Shown: piece by piece, positions 23,870 to 34,622 of the stretch
How the letters are laid out: each line of letters begins with the position of its first letter
How positions within the stretch are numbered: position 1 is the first letter of the stretch
NCBI RefSeq assembly: GCF_001625305.1
Contig: NW_017803268.1
Coordinates: 1,081,260 to 1,145,259, forward strand
Direction: 5' to 3'
From: Branchiostoma belcheri
Lineage: Eukaryota; Chordata; Leptocardii; Amphioxiformes; Branchiostomatidae
Length of the DNA stretch: 64,000 nt
Made by a program: the position numbers and the translations under genes
The notes under the pieces: model-generated
Told to the model about the DNA's origin: nothing
The model's database searches: none
What the model saw: the letters and a program-made list of their open reading frames with translations, nothing else

Positions 23870-24950
23870 CCACAAGCACATAATTATAACCTGGAATTAG
23901 GTTTATTCATCATAACAACCTAAACTTTGTCACAAATGTTCATTCCAGGATGTCTAACAGAAATGTACGACGTCATTGCCAATGATACAAGGAGATTTAC
24001 TCTTCTTGCTCACATGATTGTATCGTGACTGTCCAAATACTAGACTTTAATTTCTCTGTTTCTCTGTTTTCTAAGTTTCTCTGCACATCCATGTCACTAT
24101 AACGCCAAAAATCCCTAACACTCACAACAGTTTCACTAAGCTTGCATCAGCCTTGGGGCACACTCAAAAATAGAAGAATAACCATCAACAATCGTGGTTC
24201 TAGTCATGCACAGACAAAACTATAAGCCGTGCAAATTTGCACATAACTTCTGGAATTAGGTTCTTTCATCATGACAACCTGATCTGTATGTCACAAATGC
24301 CCCTGTAGGCATCATTCCAGGATGTCTATCAGACATGCACGTCATTGCCGATGACACAAGGAAGATTTACAAGTTTTCCTGTACATCCATGTCACTATAA
24401 CGCCCACAAATCCTTACATTCACAACAATTTCACTAAGCTTGCATCAGACTTGGGGCACGGTCAAAAATAGAAGAATAACCATCAGCAATCGTGGTTCTA
24501 GTCATGCACAGACAAAACTATAAGCCGTGCAAATTTGCACATAACTTCTGGAATTAGGTTCTTTCATCATGACAACCTGATCTGTATGTCGCAAATGCCC
24601 CTGTAGTTATCATTCCGGGATGTCTAACAGACATGCACGTCATTGCCAATGACACAAGAAGATTTACAAGTTTCCCTGTACATCCATGTCACTATAACGC
24701 CAAAAAATCCTTACACTCACAACAGTTTCAAGTGTTAACTATGCTTGCGTCAGACTTTGGGCACACTCAAAAATAGAAGAATAATATATTATCGATCATC
24801 AATCGTGGTTCAAGTCATCATACACGTACGCACAAAACCATAAGTCGTGCAAATACGCTCATAACTTCTAGAATTAGGTTTATTCATCATAACAACCTGA
24901 TCTGTATGTTACAAATGGTCCTGTAAACATAATTCCAGGATTATGAAGCA
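23870..24950. repeat. Tandem array of ~305-bp units, about 3.5 copies
   Basis: The phrase GGAATTAGGTT.TTCATCAT.ACAACCT recurs at about 23893, 24249, 24549 and 24870. Each is followed by CATTCCAGGATGTCTAACAGACATG and ACTAAGCTTGCATCAGACTTGG. A further solitary unit sits at 28257-28560. Short frames are not conserved between units. Confidence 0.85.
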
Positions 24951-24995
24951 AGTTTAAACTGTAACATCCAACACAAGAAATTGGACTCAATTGGA

Positions 24996-25249
24996 GTCGT
25001 GGGGTCGTGTGGCGTAGCGGCAGAGTGCGCGACTCGGAACTTAGAGTCCCGGGTTCGAGTCCTGACATGCCACCGATCTTGTGCCCTTGGGAAAGGCACT
25101 TTACACGGCTTTCCTCACTTAGCTCAGGTGTAAATGAGTATTGTCCTGTCATGTATTTGTCCCCTGTGTTGGTGGCGGCATTAATATAAGTTGAAAAAAA
25201 TTGAGTGTGTCGTCACCACGTCTGGTGATTACATGTTGGAATTAAAAAA
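24996..25249 (+). mobile_element. tRNA-derived SINE, complete, with 7-bp target duplication
   Basis: The tRNA-like head has an A-box-like TGGCGTAGCGG and a perfect B box GGTTCGAGTCC, then CATGCCACC. The body (CCCTTGGGAAAGGCACTTTA) resembles central domains shared by several metazoan SINE families. The tail ends in an A-run. AATTGGA flanks both sides (24989-24995 and 25250-25256). The paralogous locus at 28555-28580 reads straight through CTCAATTGGACCC with no SINE and so preserves the empty site. Overlapping short frames on both strands are chance. Confidence 0.95.
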
Positions 25250-25640
25250 AATTGGACCCAAATTTTCGACTGTACAACTCCAGTCTTTGTCAAGGAATGA
25301 GCAATCCACCGCTTCCGTGACGTTACGCAGATAACACGCGTGACTCCGTGAGCAGTGGATCATAGGTTGCAGAAAGTCTGTGGCGCCCCCATTTCTACTA
25401 AGGGATGGTTGTAATACTCTGATGTAGATGGCCTCTTTAATCCCTCGTGCAAAAAAAGTCCGGTTCTGATCATGAGTCCAAGATTCTTACTGGACAAAGT
25501 AAGAATCTTGGACTCAGAACCGGATGACACAAAAATATGTTTTTCATGTGCCTTTGGAGCTTTAGCTAACATGTGTAATCCCTCCTTTGCTGTCGCTGTC
25601 TGACATATTTGATGGATTAATGCCATTCTGCTACAATGTA
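25250..25640 (-). mobile_element. Penelope-like element 3' fragment, copy 1
   Basis: 25257-25480 is closely paralogous to 28570-28800, where the minus-strand frame resembles the endonuclease end of Penelope-like elements. This copy retains only the last part of that coding region plus the 3' flank and is broken. A ~20-bp inverted pair (GAGTCCAAGATTCTTACT and its reverse complement, 25470-25520) sits at its inner edge. Confidence 0.65.
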
Positions 25641-25644
25641 TGTC

Positions 25645-26255
25645 TAAAGGTCGCTGTTATACATAACGAGGTATACATGCTCATGCGAAATAGGTCAGAC
25701 AGTGGAAGAGTTCTGTGTCTATACATATGGGTTCTGCCATTTGATTGAAATATACACTTTTAAACCATGACGGATTGCTATATATACTTCAAGGTTTAAA
25801 AAGGTAGATTTCCCAGAGGGAATTTCGCGGTCATTCAACCAAGTTCAATCAACCCAATTCCATACCTTACTGATATTTACAAGTTAAAGAAAATCATAAA
25901 ATGGTGAGTAAAGCAAAAGACGTTCTGTTGGCTGTGCCATGTCATTAAACATAGCGAGGCGTACACGCTCATGCGAAATAGGCCAGACAGTGGAAGGGTA
26001 ACCTTTTGTGCTATGTCTATACATATGGGTTCTGCCATTTGGTAAAAACGTCTACCTCTTAAACCATGACGGATGGCTTTTTCTTGTTCCTAAAGGCATC
26101 CAGTATGTCAACTTCGGGGGCTAGATTTCCAAAGGGAACTTCGCGGTCAATCAACCCAATTTCATACCTTACTGATATTTTACAAGTTTATGAAAAACAT
26201 AAAATGATGAGTAAAGCAAAAGGCGCTCAGCTAGCTACATGTTATGTCACTAACC
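25645..26255. repeat. ~290-bp tandem duplication
   Basis: 25650-25946 and 25947-26250 share GCTCATGCGAAATAGG.CAGACAGTGGAAG, CTATACATATGGGTTCTGCC, AAACCATGACGGAT and CATACCTTACTGATATTT..ACAAGTT in order. Confidence 0.9.
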
Positions 26256-28200
26256 CCATCTAGACGTGACCTTCTTTTGTAACGTAGGACGACATAGAAT
26301 CCAGTGGCGCCAGACGGCAATGGCAGAAGTACTATATACAAGCCCAAAGGGAAGGTTTTAGAGTATTGTGTCATCAGACTAGCTACTGTACTTCCCTAGA
26401 CAGGTTGAGACCTTTTTGTCGCCTCATTTGCATGCCTCGCCAGACCCAGGCGTTAGAGCGTCCAAGGAAGTGTGTTAGTCGGTCATAAACCCTTTCTCCA
26501 TGAATGTCTGAGAGGATCTATATTTACCAGAGATGGAAGCGTCTGTCCTGTTTCTTTGCCTGTGCGTTAGAATCTGCTGAATGCTTTCTTGACCTTCGAG
26601 GTTAAAACTTTTGCGAGATAGCGGTAAGCAAGACCGCTACATCAGGACGTCTGTCTACAGGTTTCTAACTCGGTGAACTTGTCTTAAAATGTTTTTCAGT
26701 ACTTTGTCTAGAATATTCTTGTGGTACGCCGGTGAAGGGTAGACATTCAGGTTTTTTTTGCATGTTCTTGTAGTAAGTACCTCCATGAAAATGGAAGTAA
26801 TAGTTTTTGGTATGTCTGTGTGTGTGTGTGTGTGCGTGTTTGTCCGTGTGGTCCATAGGTCAGGTTGTAATGGATCTGGTTGGGTTCAATCTTCCCCAAA
26901 GCCATTAATTTCGTCTACATCTGGTAGTCCTTTTTTCGATACATGACCTCCTTGACAGCTGACAGCTGGGGCTGTTTCTCTTGCACTATAAAGATACGAT
27001 CTAAACATTTCATGGAGGTCTGGGGTGTCCGAATTCTTGTTTCAAATTGAAAGGATGTGTGAAGCAATGGTCAATGTCAAGCATACTCATAAAAGCTTTT
27101 TTTCATGAAAGATTGTTGCTGAGGTATGCATACGAAACTTGACCGGTCAAAACCTGTAAACCAGCACCTAGATTTAAACGCAAAGCAGAAGGATCAAGTG
27201 GCGTCAGACGGTTAAGACATGCCTACTGCTAAAAGGAAATTGAACCACTGGAGTTGAATCATTGGAATAGCTTCGAATCGGGACAGATGGGTTTAAACTG
27301 ACTGCCGGCATGGCAAATAGACTACAGTAATCCCCTTATAATTAGCAATGTCTGGTAGACATGGAGATTACTTAGTTCACCATCATCATTTATCAATTAC
27401 CGTTGTCTAGCCGGGGCAGAGTAGGCTATAAGTCCAGGTTCACCTAGTAATAAGTACACGTATATGGGTATAGACTAACACGTGGATCTGTTTTTTACGA
27501 GTGTATTTGTGACAAGAGCTCCTATTCTGCTTTATGGCTTTGCGTTAAAGTCTACTTGATTGCTGCATTCACCTTTATATGGAGATAAGCCCATTATTCC
27601 TCGTCAAAGTACAACATGGAAAACATATATAAAGACCTACGTGTACCCTTAGGCCATATAGAACTATTTCTTAACTATATATGTTTCAGTTTTGTGGTTT
27701 GCGTCATGTTTTGTCAGTTTTGTTGAATGTATTTTTAAGAAATGTCAATACAACGAAAGTCTGCTATTTCCTGGAATTTTGTTTCAAACACTGATTTATG
27801 CAGGAAAGGAAAAAGTTATGTGAATTCGTTTGCAGAACCATGAAGTGTGGGTGAAGCCATTACCAGGGGAACATTTAACTTAATTTACAAGAGACGGCTG
27901 TGGGCCATATGAGCTTTTTACCACGCAGACCTGCCAACAAAGTTTTCAACTTGAGCTGAGAAAGAAGTCGCAAGAACTAGGTTGGACTGGTTCCAGACCG
28001 TGAAGAAAGACGAGCAACTCTACTGAAGACGCTGGACTAATGGCATCAGACCGTTACCTACTGACCGAGACAAATGGAGGCCACGATCTGCGCCAATAGC
28101 TCTAGACGTGGGAGTTAGTAAGTGTGTCTGAGTACGTTGGAAAGTGGGCTGTAGACGTTGCCGTCGTGAGAGTCTGAGAGGATCTATCTTCACCATTGTG
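26256..28200. other. No gene recognised; microsatellite and a dispersed repeat
   Basis: There is a (TG)n tract at about 26816-26836, and a second copy of the 17530 repeat at 26943-27040. The rest is unique AT-leaning sequence without exon-like frames. Confidence 0.45.
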
Positions 28201-28560
28201 AAGCAAGTTTAAACTGCAATTTCCAACACAACAAATTATACTCAATGTGAATTCGCACATAACGTCTGGAATTAGGATTGTTAACAACCTTAACTTTATG
28301 TCACAAATGCTCCTGTAAACATCATTCCAGGATGTCTAACAGACATGTACGTCATTGCCGATGACACAAAAAGATTTACTCTTCTTGCTCACATGATTTC
28401 ACTGTCGTGGCTGTCCAAGTACTAGACTTTAAGTCCTTATACAGCAAATTTTTTTCTGCACATCCATGTCACTACATGTATAACGCCAAAAAGCCCTAAC
28501 ACTCACAACAGTTCCACTAAGCTTGCATCAGACTTGGGGTTCGGTCAAAAATAGAGAAAT
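28200..28560. repeat. Solitary copy of the 305-bp unit plus flank
   Basis: Matches 24860-24990 and the 23870-24950 units (CATTCCAGGATGTCTAACAG, CACTAAGCTTGCATCAGACT). With the following Penelope-like fragment it forms a segment paralogous to 24840-25480. Confidence 0.8.
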
Positions 28561-28569
28561 TGGACTCAA

Positions 28570-29030
28570 TTGGACCCAAATTTTTGACTGTACAACTCCA
28601 GTCTTTGTCTAGGAATGAGCAATCCACCGCTTCCGTGATGTCACGCAGATAACACACGCAGATAACACACGCAGATAACACACGTGAGCAGTGGATCATG
28701 GGTTGCAGAAAGTCTGTGGCGCCCCCCGTCTCTGTTGAGGGATGGTTGTAATGCCCTGGTGTAGATGGCCTCTTTAATCCCTCGTGAAAAGAAGTCCGGT
28801 TCTGTGCCCAAGATTCCTACTTTATCCAGAGAGACTGAATGTCCAGACGACTCTATGTGTACATGTTGTGAGACCTCCGAAGTAGTCGAGCTAGGTCGTT
28901 TGTGTTCTAGGAACCTTATCTTTACAATTCCTTTTGGGAAAAAAAGCTGGTATATTTTCTTCGCCAGTGAGTTCGAACTAGCTTTAAGACGAGAGTAGTC
29001 CCATTGCCCCCCTTTAAGCCATAAGGGCAC
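28570..29030 (-). mobile_element. Penelope-like element 3' fragment, copy 2
   Basis: The minus-strand frame 29030-28641 contains FLEHKRPSSTTSEVSQHVH, GHSVSLDKVGIL, FFSRGIKEAIYTRALQPSL and NRDGGRHRL. This order is typical of the GIY-YIG endonuclease C-terminus of Penelope-like retroelements (established family knowledge). The reverse-transcriptase part is absent, so this is a fossil 3' end. A short direct repeat (CACGCAGATAACA, about three copies, 28635-28685) lies just downstream in element orientation. Confidence 0.75.
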
Positions 29031-29134
29031 AGTATGACGTTGAAAGGTAAAACGCGTAAAGCTTCATCTACCAGTATCTTTAACCCTGGCGAACAACTAT
29101 AAGTCTTCACCCGTGTGCAGCGAAGAAAGTCCCA

Positions 29135-29326
29135 TTGTCACAAACTCTTAGCAATCCAGCTTCTGCAGATCCAGAACTCTTAGCTTTCGGAGCAGGCGAC
29201 TATGCCCTAATGTTCAGGGAGTTTAAGTCAGTACATGACCTGAAAAGACTTTGTTCGGGAAGTTGTTACGTGGTTCTTACCGATGAAGTAAAAGCCATTA
29301 GACTGGCTCCGAACAAAGACAAATAG
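29135..29326 (+). CDS. Unidentified short frame
   Basis: 63 codons ending in TAG, with phrases such as FGAGDYALMFREFKSVHD and CYVVLTDEVKAIRLAP. Composition is protein-like but I recognise no family, and no splice signals or neighbours connect it to a gene. It may be a remnant of a mobile-element ORF. Confidence 0.15.
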   Translation: MSQTLSNPASADPELLAFGAGDYALMFREFKSVHDLKRLCSGSCYVVLTDEVKAIRLAPNKDK

Positions 29327-30288
29327 AGTGCGTTGCGTTCCACATGTATAATGAGAGATGGGGGTTACGAAGTTGAAGTATACGTACGTGAGTTGGCCAT
29401 GAACGTGGTCCCGGAATGGCTGCAATGATCTACTTCTATTATGAAAGATTAATATAAGAAAGGGTGAAAACCCCCCTCATAATCGCAGGCCAAACTTGAC
29501 AAAAGTTATCAAAATGGCAATCCCTTGTCTTACATGTGGCCCTATCATAATTGAGCGGTGGGAAAGTGAAGAAAACAATGATGGGGTTCGTGATTTGGCT
29601 CATATCTAGTCGAAAATAGTGACGACACCATTTTACACATTTGAATGAGAACAAGTGTACAATAAAAGGTATTTATGTAAGGAAGAAGAGAGGAATCGCA
29701 AGCCGGTACCACACCTCACCATCTAAAAGCAAAACAACTTCAGATCTGTGCATTGGAGCGCCAAAGAGAGCCACCGAGTGCGTAACTCTATTACCGGAAC
29801 TCAAACTTGATTTACCAAAACCGATGCCTGTTTCACGCCAGATTTACGTACGCCTACATGCCTTGGATGAAATGAAATAAACGATGTTTAAAAAAGATCA
29901 TCTTATAAGCATTCGTGACGTCCATGTTAAGCCTATCACGTCCGAATGATGAGCACTGATGTCTCAACAAGTTGTGCCTTCGCCTTATATGGTTATCAAA
30001 GGAAAAAGGCATATTGCCAAGTACCAATGGCAGAAACTTTCTTAACTATCTCAGTGAGGTAGCATAGAGACATGTCAATGGGAAATGCACTTCACACTTA
30101 TTTTATGTAGTAATAGAATCTGGTTTTCGATGTTGCCGCCAGTTAAAAGTTTTAATTTCTTTCTCTTAATCCACTTGTATTTTATGTCAAAACACTTCAT
30201 TTTGCCATTGATTTTATTGTCTGACAACAGTTACATTTACGTTGTTGAGTACTCATGTAGATTTATTGTCTGTGTTTCAGCCTACTTT
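29327..30288. other. No gene recognised
   Basis: The plus frame 29641-29880 (79 codons, Lys/Arg-rich) is the only notable one and has no motif. The remainder is AT-rich. Confidence 0.35.
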
Positions 30289-31480
30289 CATCATCATCAT
30301 CATCATTCATCCTCCGTAGAGGTGGAGCATACAAAGTTAGTTCGCCACAACTGTCTGTCATACATCACTGAGAAAAGTTCATGTCCCTCCAAGCCAGTTT
30401 CAGTTTCAATAAGTTTCTTAACTGTTATGTTTGGGCGTCCAACTCTTCTCTTACAGGTATCAGGGTTCCAGAGTAGAAGCCTACTGGCTGGTTCTTCACT
30501 ACGTATTACATGACCGGCCAAGCTTAGTCGTCGACATTTGACTACTGAAGTTACATTTGGTAGCGAACCGTATAACTGTTCATTAGTAGTATGTTTCCAC
30601 CATGGTGTATTGAAAACCACTCGTGTATGTTCCGTTTAGTTTTCTAGAATGTGACATATTCATGACCCATGATTCTGACCCATACAAAAGAATTGTTTCA
30701 ATACATGCCTTAAACACTTTGATCTTAGTTTGTTTTCTAATGGGCGCTTTCCAAATCTTATGTAATGAGTGAAGAGCACTCCATGCCTGTGCGATCCGCA
30801 CATCCATGTCATGAACACTATCAGAGTACCCCCCTAAGTATTTGAAATCCGCAACGCATTCGATTTCAGTGCCATCAGTGGCAAAAAGTAAACTGTCAGT
30901 AGTAGGGTTTAGATGCATGAACTTTGTCTTGGAAGCATTCAAGTATAAACCTATTTTTTGACATGAAGTTTCAACTTTTGTGAGAAGATTTTGTGCATAT
31001 TTTATTGAGTTTTCCAATAAAGCAATATCATCAGCAAAATCAAGGTCTGGGAGGGTTTCAGCTGGGTATCGTCGGCTCCGACGACGACGGAGAGTAAGCC
31101 CGTCTGATTCTGAAATCGAAGACCGGAGCGCATAGTCGAGGCAAATAACAAAAAGGAAAGGGGCCAAAGGATCGCCCTGCAGGACTCCAGTGTTAATGCT
31201 AAATGCATCGGTTTCTCCCTCAGGAGTAATAACCACAGCACTGGTGTCCTCGTACATGACTCGAATAGCGCTGACGACATCCAGCGGAATCCCGTACGCT
31301 TCCAAGATATGAAACATTTTGTGGCGATTAATCGAATCGAAAGCCTTGCGGAAATCGATAAACACAAGTACTGCCTCTTGGTCAAAGTTTCTCAACTCTT
31401 CTACAATGCGTCTGAGCGCGAGAATGTGAGAAGTAGTTGATCTACCTTGACGGAAGCCATACTTTAAGTGATTTAATCTA
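30289..31480 (-). mobile_element. 5'-truncated RTE-like LINE
   Basis: The minus-strand reading from about 31475 contains reverse-transcriptase blocks GFRQGRSTTSHILALRR, VFIDFRKAFDSINRHKM, GVLQGDPLAPFLFVICLDYA, LDFADDIALLE (catalytic ADD), LYLNASKTKFM, FKYLGGY and LYGSESWVM. A C-terminal block (RRLSLAGHVIRSEEPASRLL, RRVGRPN, DRQLW) follows in another frame, so one shift separates them near 30600. The element ends in a (GAT)n-type tail (30289-30304 on the plus strand reads TCATCATCATCATCATT), as RTE elements commonly do. The endonuclease half is missing. Confidence 0.9.
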
Positions 31481-31712
31481 TATTTAGTACGATTAGTCCG
31501 GTCCGTTCTTTGTTATCCTGTCCTTCTGACATCACTCCATTAGTGTCTATTAGCGTTGGCCTTCACATTACTACTTGCTTGTCTGCCTCTTGTTCAGCAC
31601 TTGAGCTTCCCCAATGTTAACATGTTGTAGTTTCGTCAAATGTGCTTTTTTGGCTGGTAGTGTCTGCGTTGTTTACGAGGGAAACGTTGGTCCGTCTTCG
31701 TTGACTGAGTTT
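31481..31712. other. No gene recognised
   Basis: Flank of the LINE. Nothing recognised. Confidence 0.3.
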
Positions 31713-31960
31713 GTAGCTCATGAGGCCACAGCAAATAATTCTTTATGGATTACATTAGCGCGCGCATTGATTTTTGCCTGATTTTGGAAAAAAAAACAAG
31801 AAATTTGCTTGCCTTCTAACAGTGGTCAACATGCCACAAATGTGCACAGATTTCTGTTGCCATGCCGGATCGTGGATGGCAGATAATTAAGACAAGGCTC
31901 TGATTTAATGTTTTGTCTTTCACTTTGATGCAGTGGTGTATTTCATTCTTTTAATTTGTA
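31713..31960 (+). repeat. Dispersed repeat, related to 18060-18330
   Basis: See the 18060 copy. This copy carries an A-rich insertion near 31792. Both copies are in the same orientation. Confidence 0.75.
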
Positions 31961-32700
31961 ATGGTGGCAGTGTCGCAGATCAAATAGTGAAACGTAAACT
32001 GTTCTCCATCTCAAAAAGAGTTTGAGTCATGGTAGTTAACTTGTAGCTACTTGTTGCTTGGCTATGAACATATCAATCTTACAGCAAGGGCAACAACCGA
32101 GAGAAAGATCTTCTACCCTAAGTACTTGATTTCAAACTAAGATTAACTCGCCTGTGATTAGGACCTATACCTTGAAAGAGTTTGCTCACACCAGCGAAAA
32201 TAAGCCGGTGAGATCAAAAGGCCAAAGATACTAGCTATGACAAGCGTACAGGCCTTGCAACACACTTGCGATGACCGGCAATAACCTGCTTGGTCTGCTG
32301 TAACAACCTTCGTCCATGGATTACCAAGCTTGCCTCTTGACCTTCAGGTCTCAAACTGACCTTGAGGATCCACGGCAGTTCAAAGGCGTACATGACATTT
32401 TGCATTCGCAATGAGATAAAGAGATGAAGTAAAGGTGCCGGGTCAATTTAGCGTTGCTCATCGAAAAAAAAGGTTAACATTGATAACTTATTACATTAGC
32501 CTCTGGCCACAAAGCCCAAGAAAGTAGACTCCATAGCCTGCATAAGGACAACCCTCAGAACGCTTCATATCCCGTCCGCTACATAGTGGCTATGTCCTCC
32601 GGCGAGTTAGACGTGCTATGGCTTTACAAAGAGACGCGATCTGTCGTTCTTTCTTAGAGAGATGAAGCTGTATAATGACAAGAACTTGATCACGACTGTT
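31961..32700. other. No gene recognised
   Basis: Unique sequence with no exon-like frames. Confidence 0.35.
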
Positions 32701-32703
32701 TCG

Positions 32704-32830
32704 CAGTAAACGTTGAACTTTATTCCAACACAAAGTTACATGGAGATCAAATTTTCAACGACCACATCAGGATAATCGCCTTCATCAGGATAATTAATGA
32801 CCAATCACTTCAAAACGTAATCTCGCGAGA
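32704..32830 (-). mobile_element. Short retroelement-like 3' end (same unit as the 8205 arms)
   Basis: The minus strand reads CCTGATGAAGGCGATTATCC, GTGGTCGTTGAAAATTTGAT and then TTGTGTTGGAATAAAGTTCA, ending in an AATAAAG word. The layout recalls the terminal regions of Penelope-like elements, but no coding part is attached, so the assignment is an inference. Confidence 0.45.
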
Positions 32831-33383
32831 GTTACGGTTACAGACACGTGATCTTATTTACACGAGACTTTACTGATACGAATGTTTCGTATTTTGTCAA
32901 CTAAGTTTTAATTGGTATATGTCATACTTTTATTCGTATTCTTAATGTCGAGAGCTCTTTTATTGCACTTTATATTATCTTTGTAACTGTCAACAATTTC
33001 TGTGTACATGCCGGTTGATTGACGTAAACTGAACTGAACTAAAATCTCTCGCTGCCTGCGGTCAGCCAGTCGGCTGGGCCACAAGAAGTGCGATTTATTC
33101 ATGTTAATAGTCTCCCATATGCAGACCAACTCTCGGTGAAAATTAAGTTCAGGTCTTACCAACCATGTATCATCCAACGATTAACGTGAAGTGCAGATAC
33201 GCGTATAGTATGGCCTTGACGAAGCCAAATCGTGATGCTGAGCATCAAGTAGGGTTTATCATGCTTACAAGTATGCTTGGCGGAATTTTCTAAGCGGAAT
33301 TGTGCCTCAGGGAACCAAAAGATGGCTTATAATCAAAACGGTTCCATCTGTTTGAGGAATTCTAAAGATCAATTCTAATCATA
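32831..33383. other. No gene recognised
   Basis: The minus frame 32908-33177 (89 codons) has no recognisable motif. Confidence 0.3.
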
Positions 33384-33603
33384 GGGTCGCGTGGCGTAAC
33401 GCGTGATCGACTCGGAACCAAGAGGTCCCGGGTTCGAGTCCTGACATGCCACATCTTGCGCCCTTGGGAAAGGCACTTTACGCGACTTTCCTCACATAAC
33501 TCCTGTAAGAATGAGTATTGTCTGTCCTGCATTTATTTCTATGTGTGGGACACAACACTAGCAACAGCTGCCTTTGTCCCACGTGTATGTATATTGTTAC
33601 AAT

Positions 33604-33604
<1 letters not shown>
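33384..33604 (+). mobile_element. tRNA-derived SINE ending in (AATC)n
   Basis: The head GGGTCGCGTGGCGTAA, B box GGTTCGAGTCC, CATGCCAC, body CCCTTGGGAAAGGCACTTTA and CTTTCCTCACATAACTC match the 24996 copy. The 3' part differs and ends in an (AATC)n tract (33606-33642) just before the gap. Confidence 0.9.
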
Positions 33605-33642
<38 letters not shown>

Positions 33643-33680
33643 TATCTATCTATTTCTCTCNNNNNNNNNNNNNNNNNNNN

Positions 33681-33745
<65 letters not shown>
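33605..33745. repeat. Simple repeats flanking an assembly gap
   Basis: (AATC)n, then TATC/TCTC words, 20 Ns at 33661-33680, then (AT)n to about 33744. Frames reported across this tract are artefacts of the gap and the dinucleotide run. Confidence 0.97.
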
Positions 33746-33748
<3 letters not shown>

Positions 33749-34049
33749 TCGTTATCAGTCACGATGGACTACAAATCGTTGGTCTTGTCATCTTGCAAGT
33801 TCCGCAGTGTTAACGTTCGTAGGCTATATTCTACCGTATGCATGTTTGTCAGGGGGGCTACGTTCTAAATCTATGCCCTCAAACTTCGATTAAAGCACAA
33901 CTTCGATGTTTGGAAACAGGTACAAAGGCTAAGGGCATTGGTGTAATCTTTTTCGTAAATATCAGGTAGAAATTTGGAAATAAGATATCCTGTTGCCATC
34001 ATATTTCACGTCATGCGGATGCGTTACTTAGTTACTAATGGGTTCCAGA
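33746..34049. other. No gene recognised
   Basis: Unique sequence between the AT tract and the TIR elements. Confidence 0.3.
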
Positions 34050-34280
34050 TAGCATGGTAATTATCACCGGGACCTCCCCGGGATCTCTACGGTGCTAGGC
34101 GTGCTGTACGCCCGCCAAGACCCATTACCACACACCCGGGGTTCGTTTTAATTACTACGCTCCCGAAGTAGTGATCAGAAAGGCCAGCTTGAAAGATATA
34201 GGGTCTCACCAAAAAATGACTCTTCTCTGGGGGCGGTAGAATGCTCCTAAGCCGGCCTGTAGAAAATGATCACCATGCTA
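34050..34280. mobile_element. Candidate TIR element, TAGCATGG...CCATGCTA, 231 bp
   Basis: It starts TAGCATGGTAATTATC and ends GAAAATGATCACCATGCTA, an imperfect ~16-bp terminal inverted repeat. The interior is GC-rich compared with its flanks. The adjacent 9-mers (GGTTCCAGA and GATTGAGAA) do not match, so the target duplication is missing or eroded. Confidence 0.55.
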
Positions 34281-34330
34281 GATTGAGAAATAAATTATCC
34301 ATGACAATGGTGGGTTATTCTTATCATATA

Positions 34331-34613
34331 TAGCCTGGTATCCAGTCTGATTCGTGGTGGGGGCCGCAAGAGCTCTGGCCCGCCCGCCTCACATAAGCTT
34401 CCCGGTGTGTATTTCACGAGAGATTAATTAGCCCTCCACGAACTATCGTGTTGGGGGAAACCAAATCCCCGAGCAGACTGTCTCTGATTAGCGTAACACT
34501 CCTACCGGGACGGTCTGTTGCACTGGGCGGGGGAAGCTCTTAGAGGCCCCGAAGACACAACCTGCCTAAACACCCCAATACCCCCAATCACGATCAGACT
34601 GGATACCAGGCTA
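34331..34613. mobile_element. MITE of the TAGCCTGG family, 283 bp
   Basis: It starts TAGCCTGGTATCCAGTCTGA and ends TCAGACTGGATACCAGGCTA, a 20-bp perfect terminal inverted repeat. Perfect 9-bp duplications TATCATATA lie at 34322-34330 and 34614-34622. The GC-rich interior has no frame. It shares terminal octamer and duplication length with 4203-4464 and 15655-15772 but differs inside. Confidence 0.95.
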
Positions 34614-34622
34614 TATCATATA

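Noticed and set aside
24996-25075. Genuine tRNA genes at the SINE heads (also 33384, 44740, 46810)
   Set aside because: B boxes are good but the cloverleaf is imperfect, each head continues into the same SINE body, and target duplications flank the whole unit.
32704-32830. Hammerhead ribozyme in the repeat end (CTGATGA ... GAAA on the minus strand)
   Set aside because: The core words are present, but the bases between CTGATGA and GAAA do not form the required stem II; only three bases can pair.
33456-33893. Protein of 116-145 residues across the N gap
   Set aside because: It consists of an (AATC)n run, unknown bases and an (AT)n run.
34050-34613. 34050-34280 and 34331-34613 as the two ends of one larger element
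   Set aside because: Each has its own matching inverted ends, and the second has its own perfect 9-bp duplication, so they are separate insertions.
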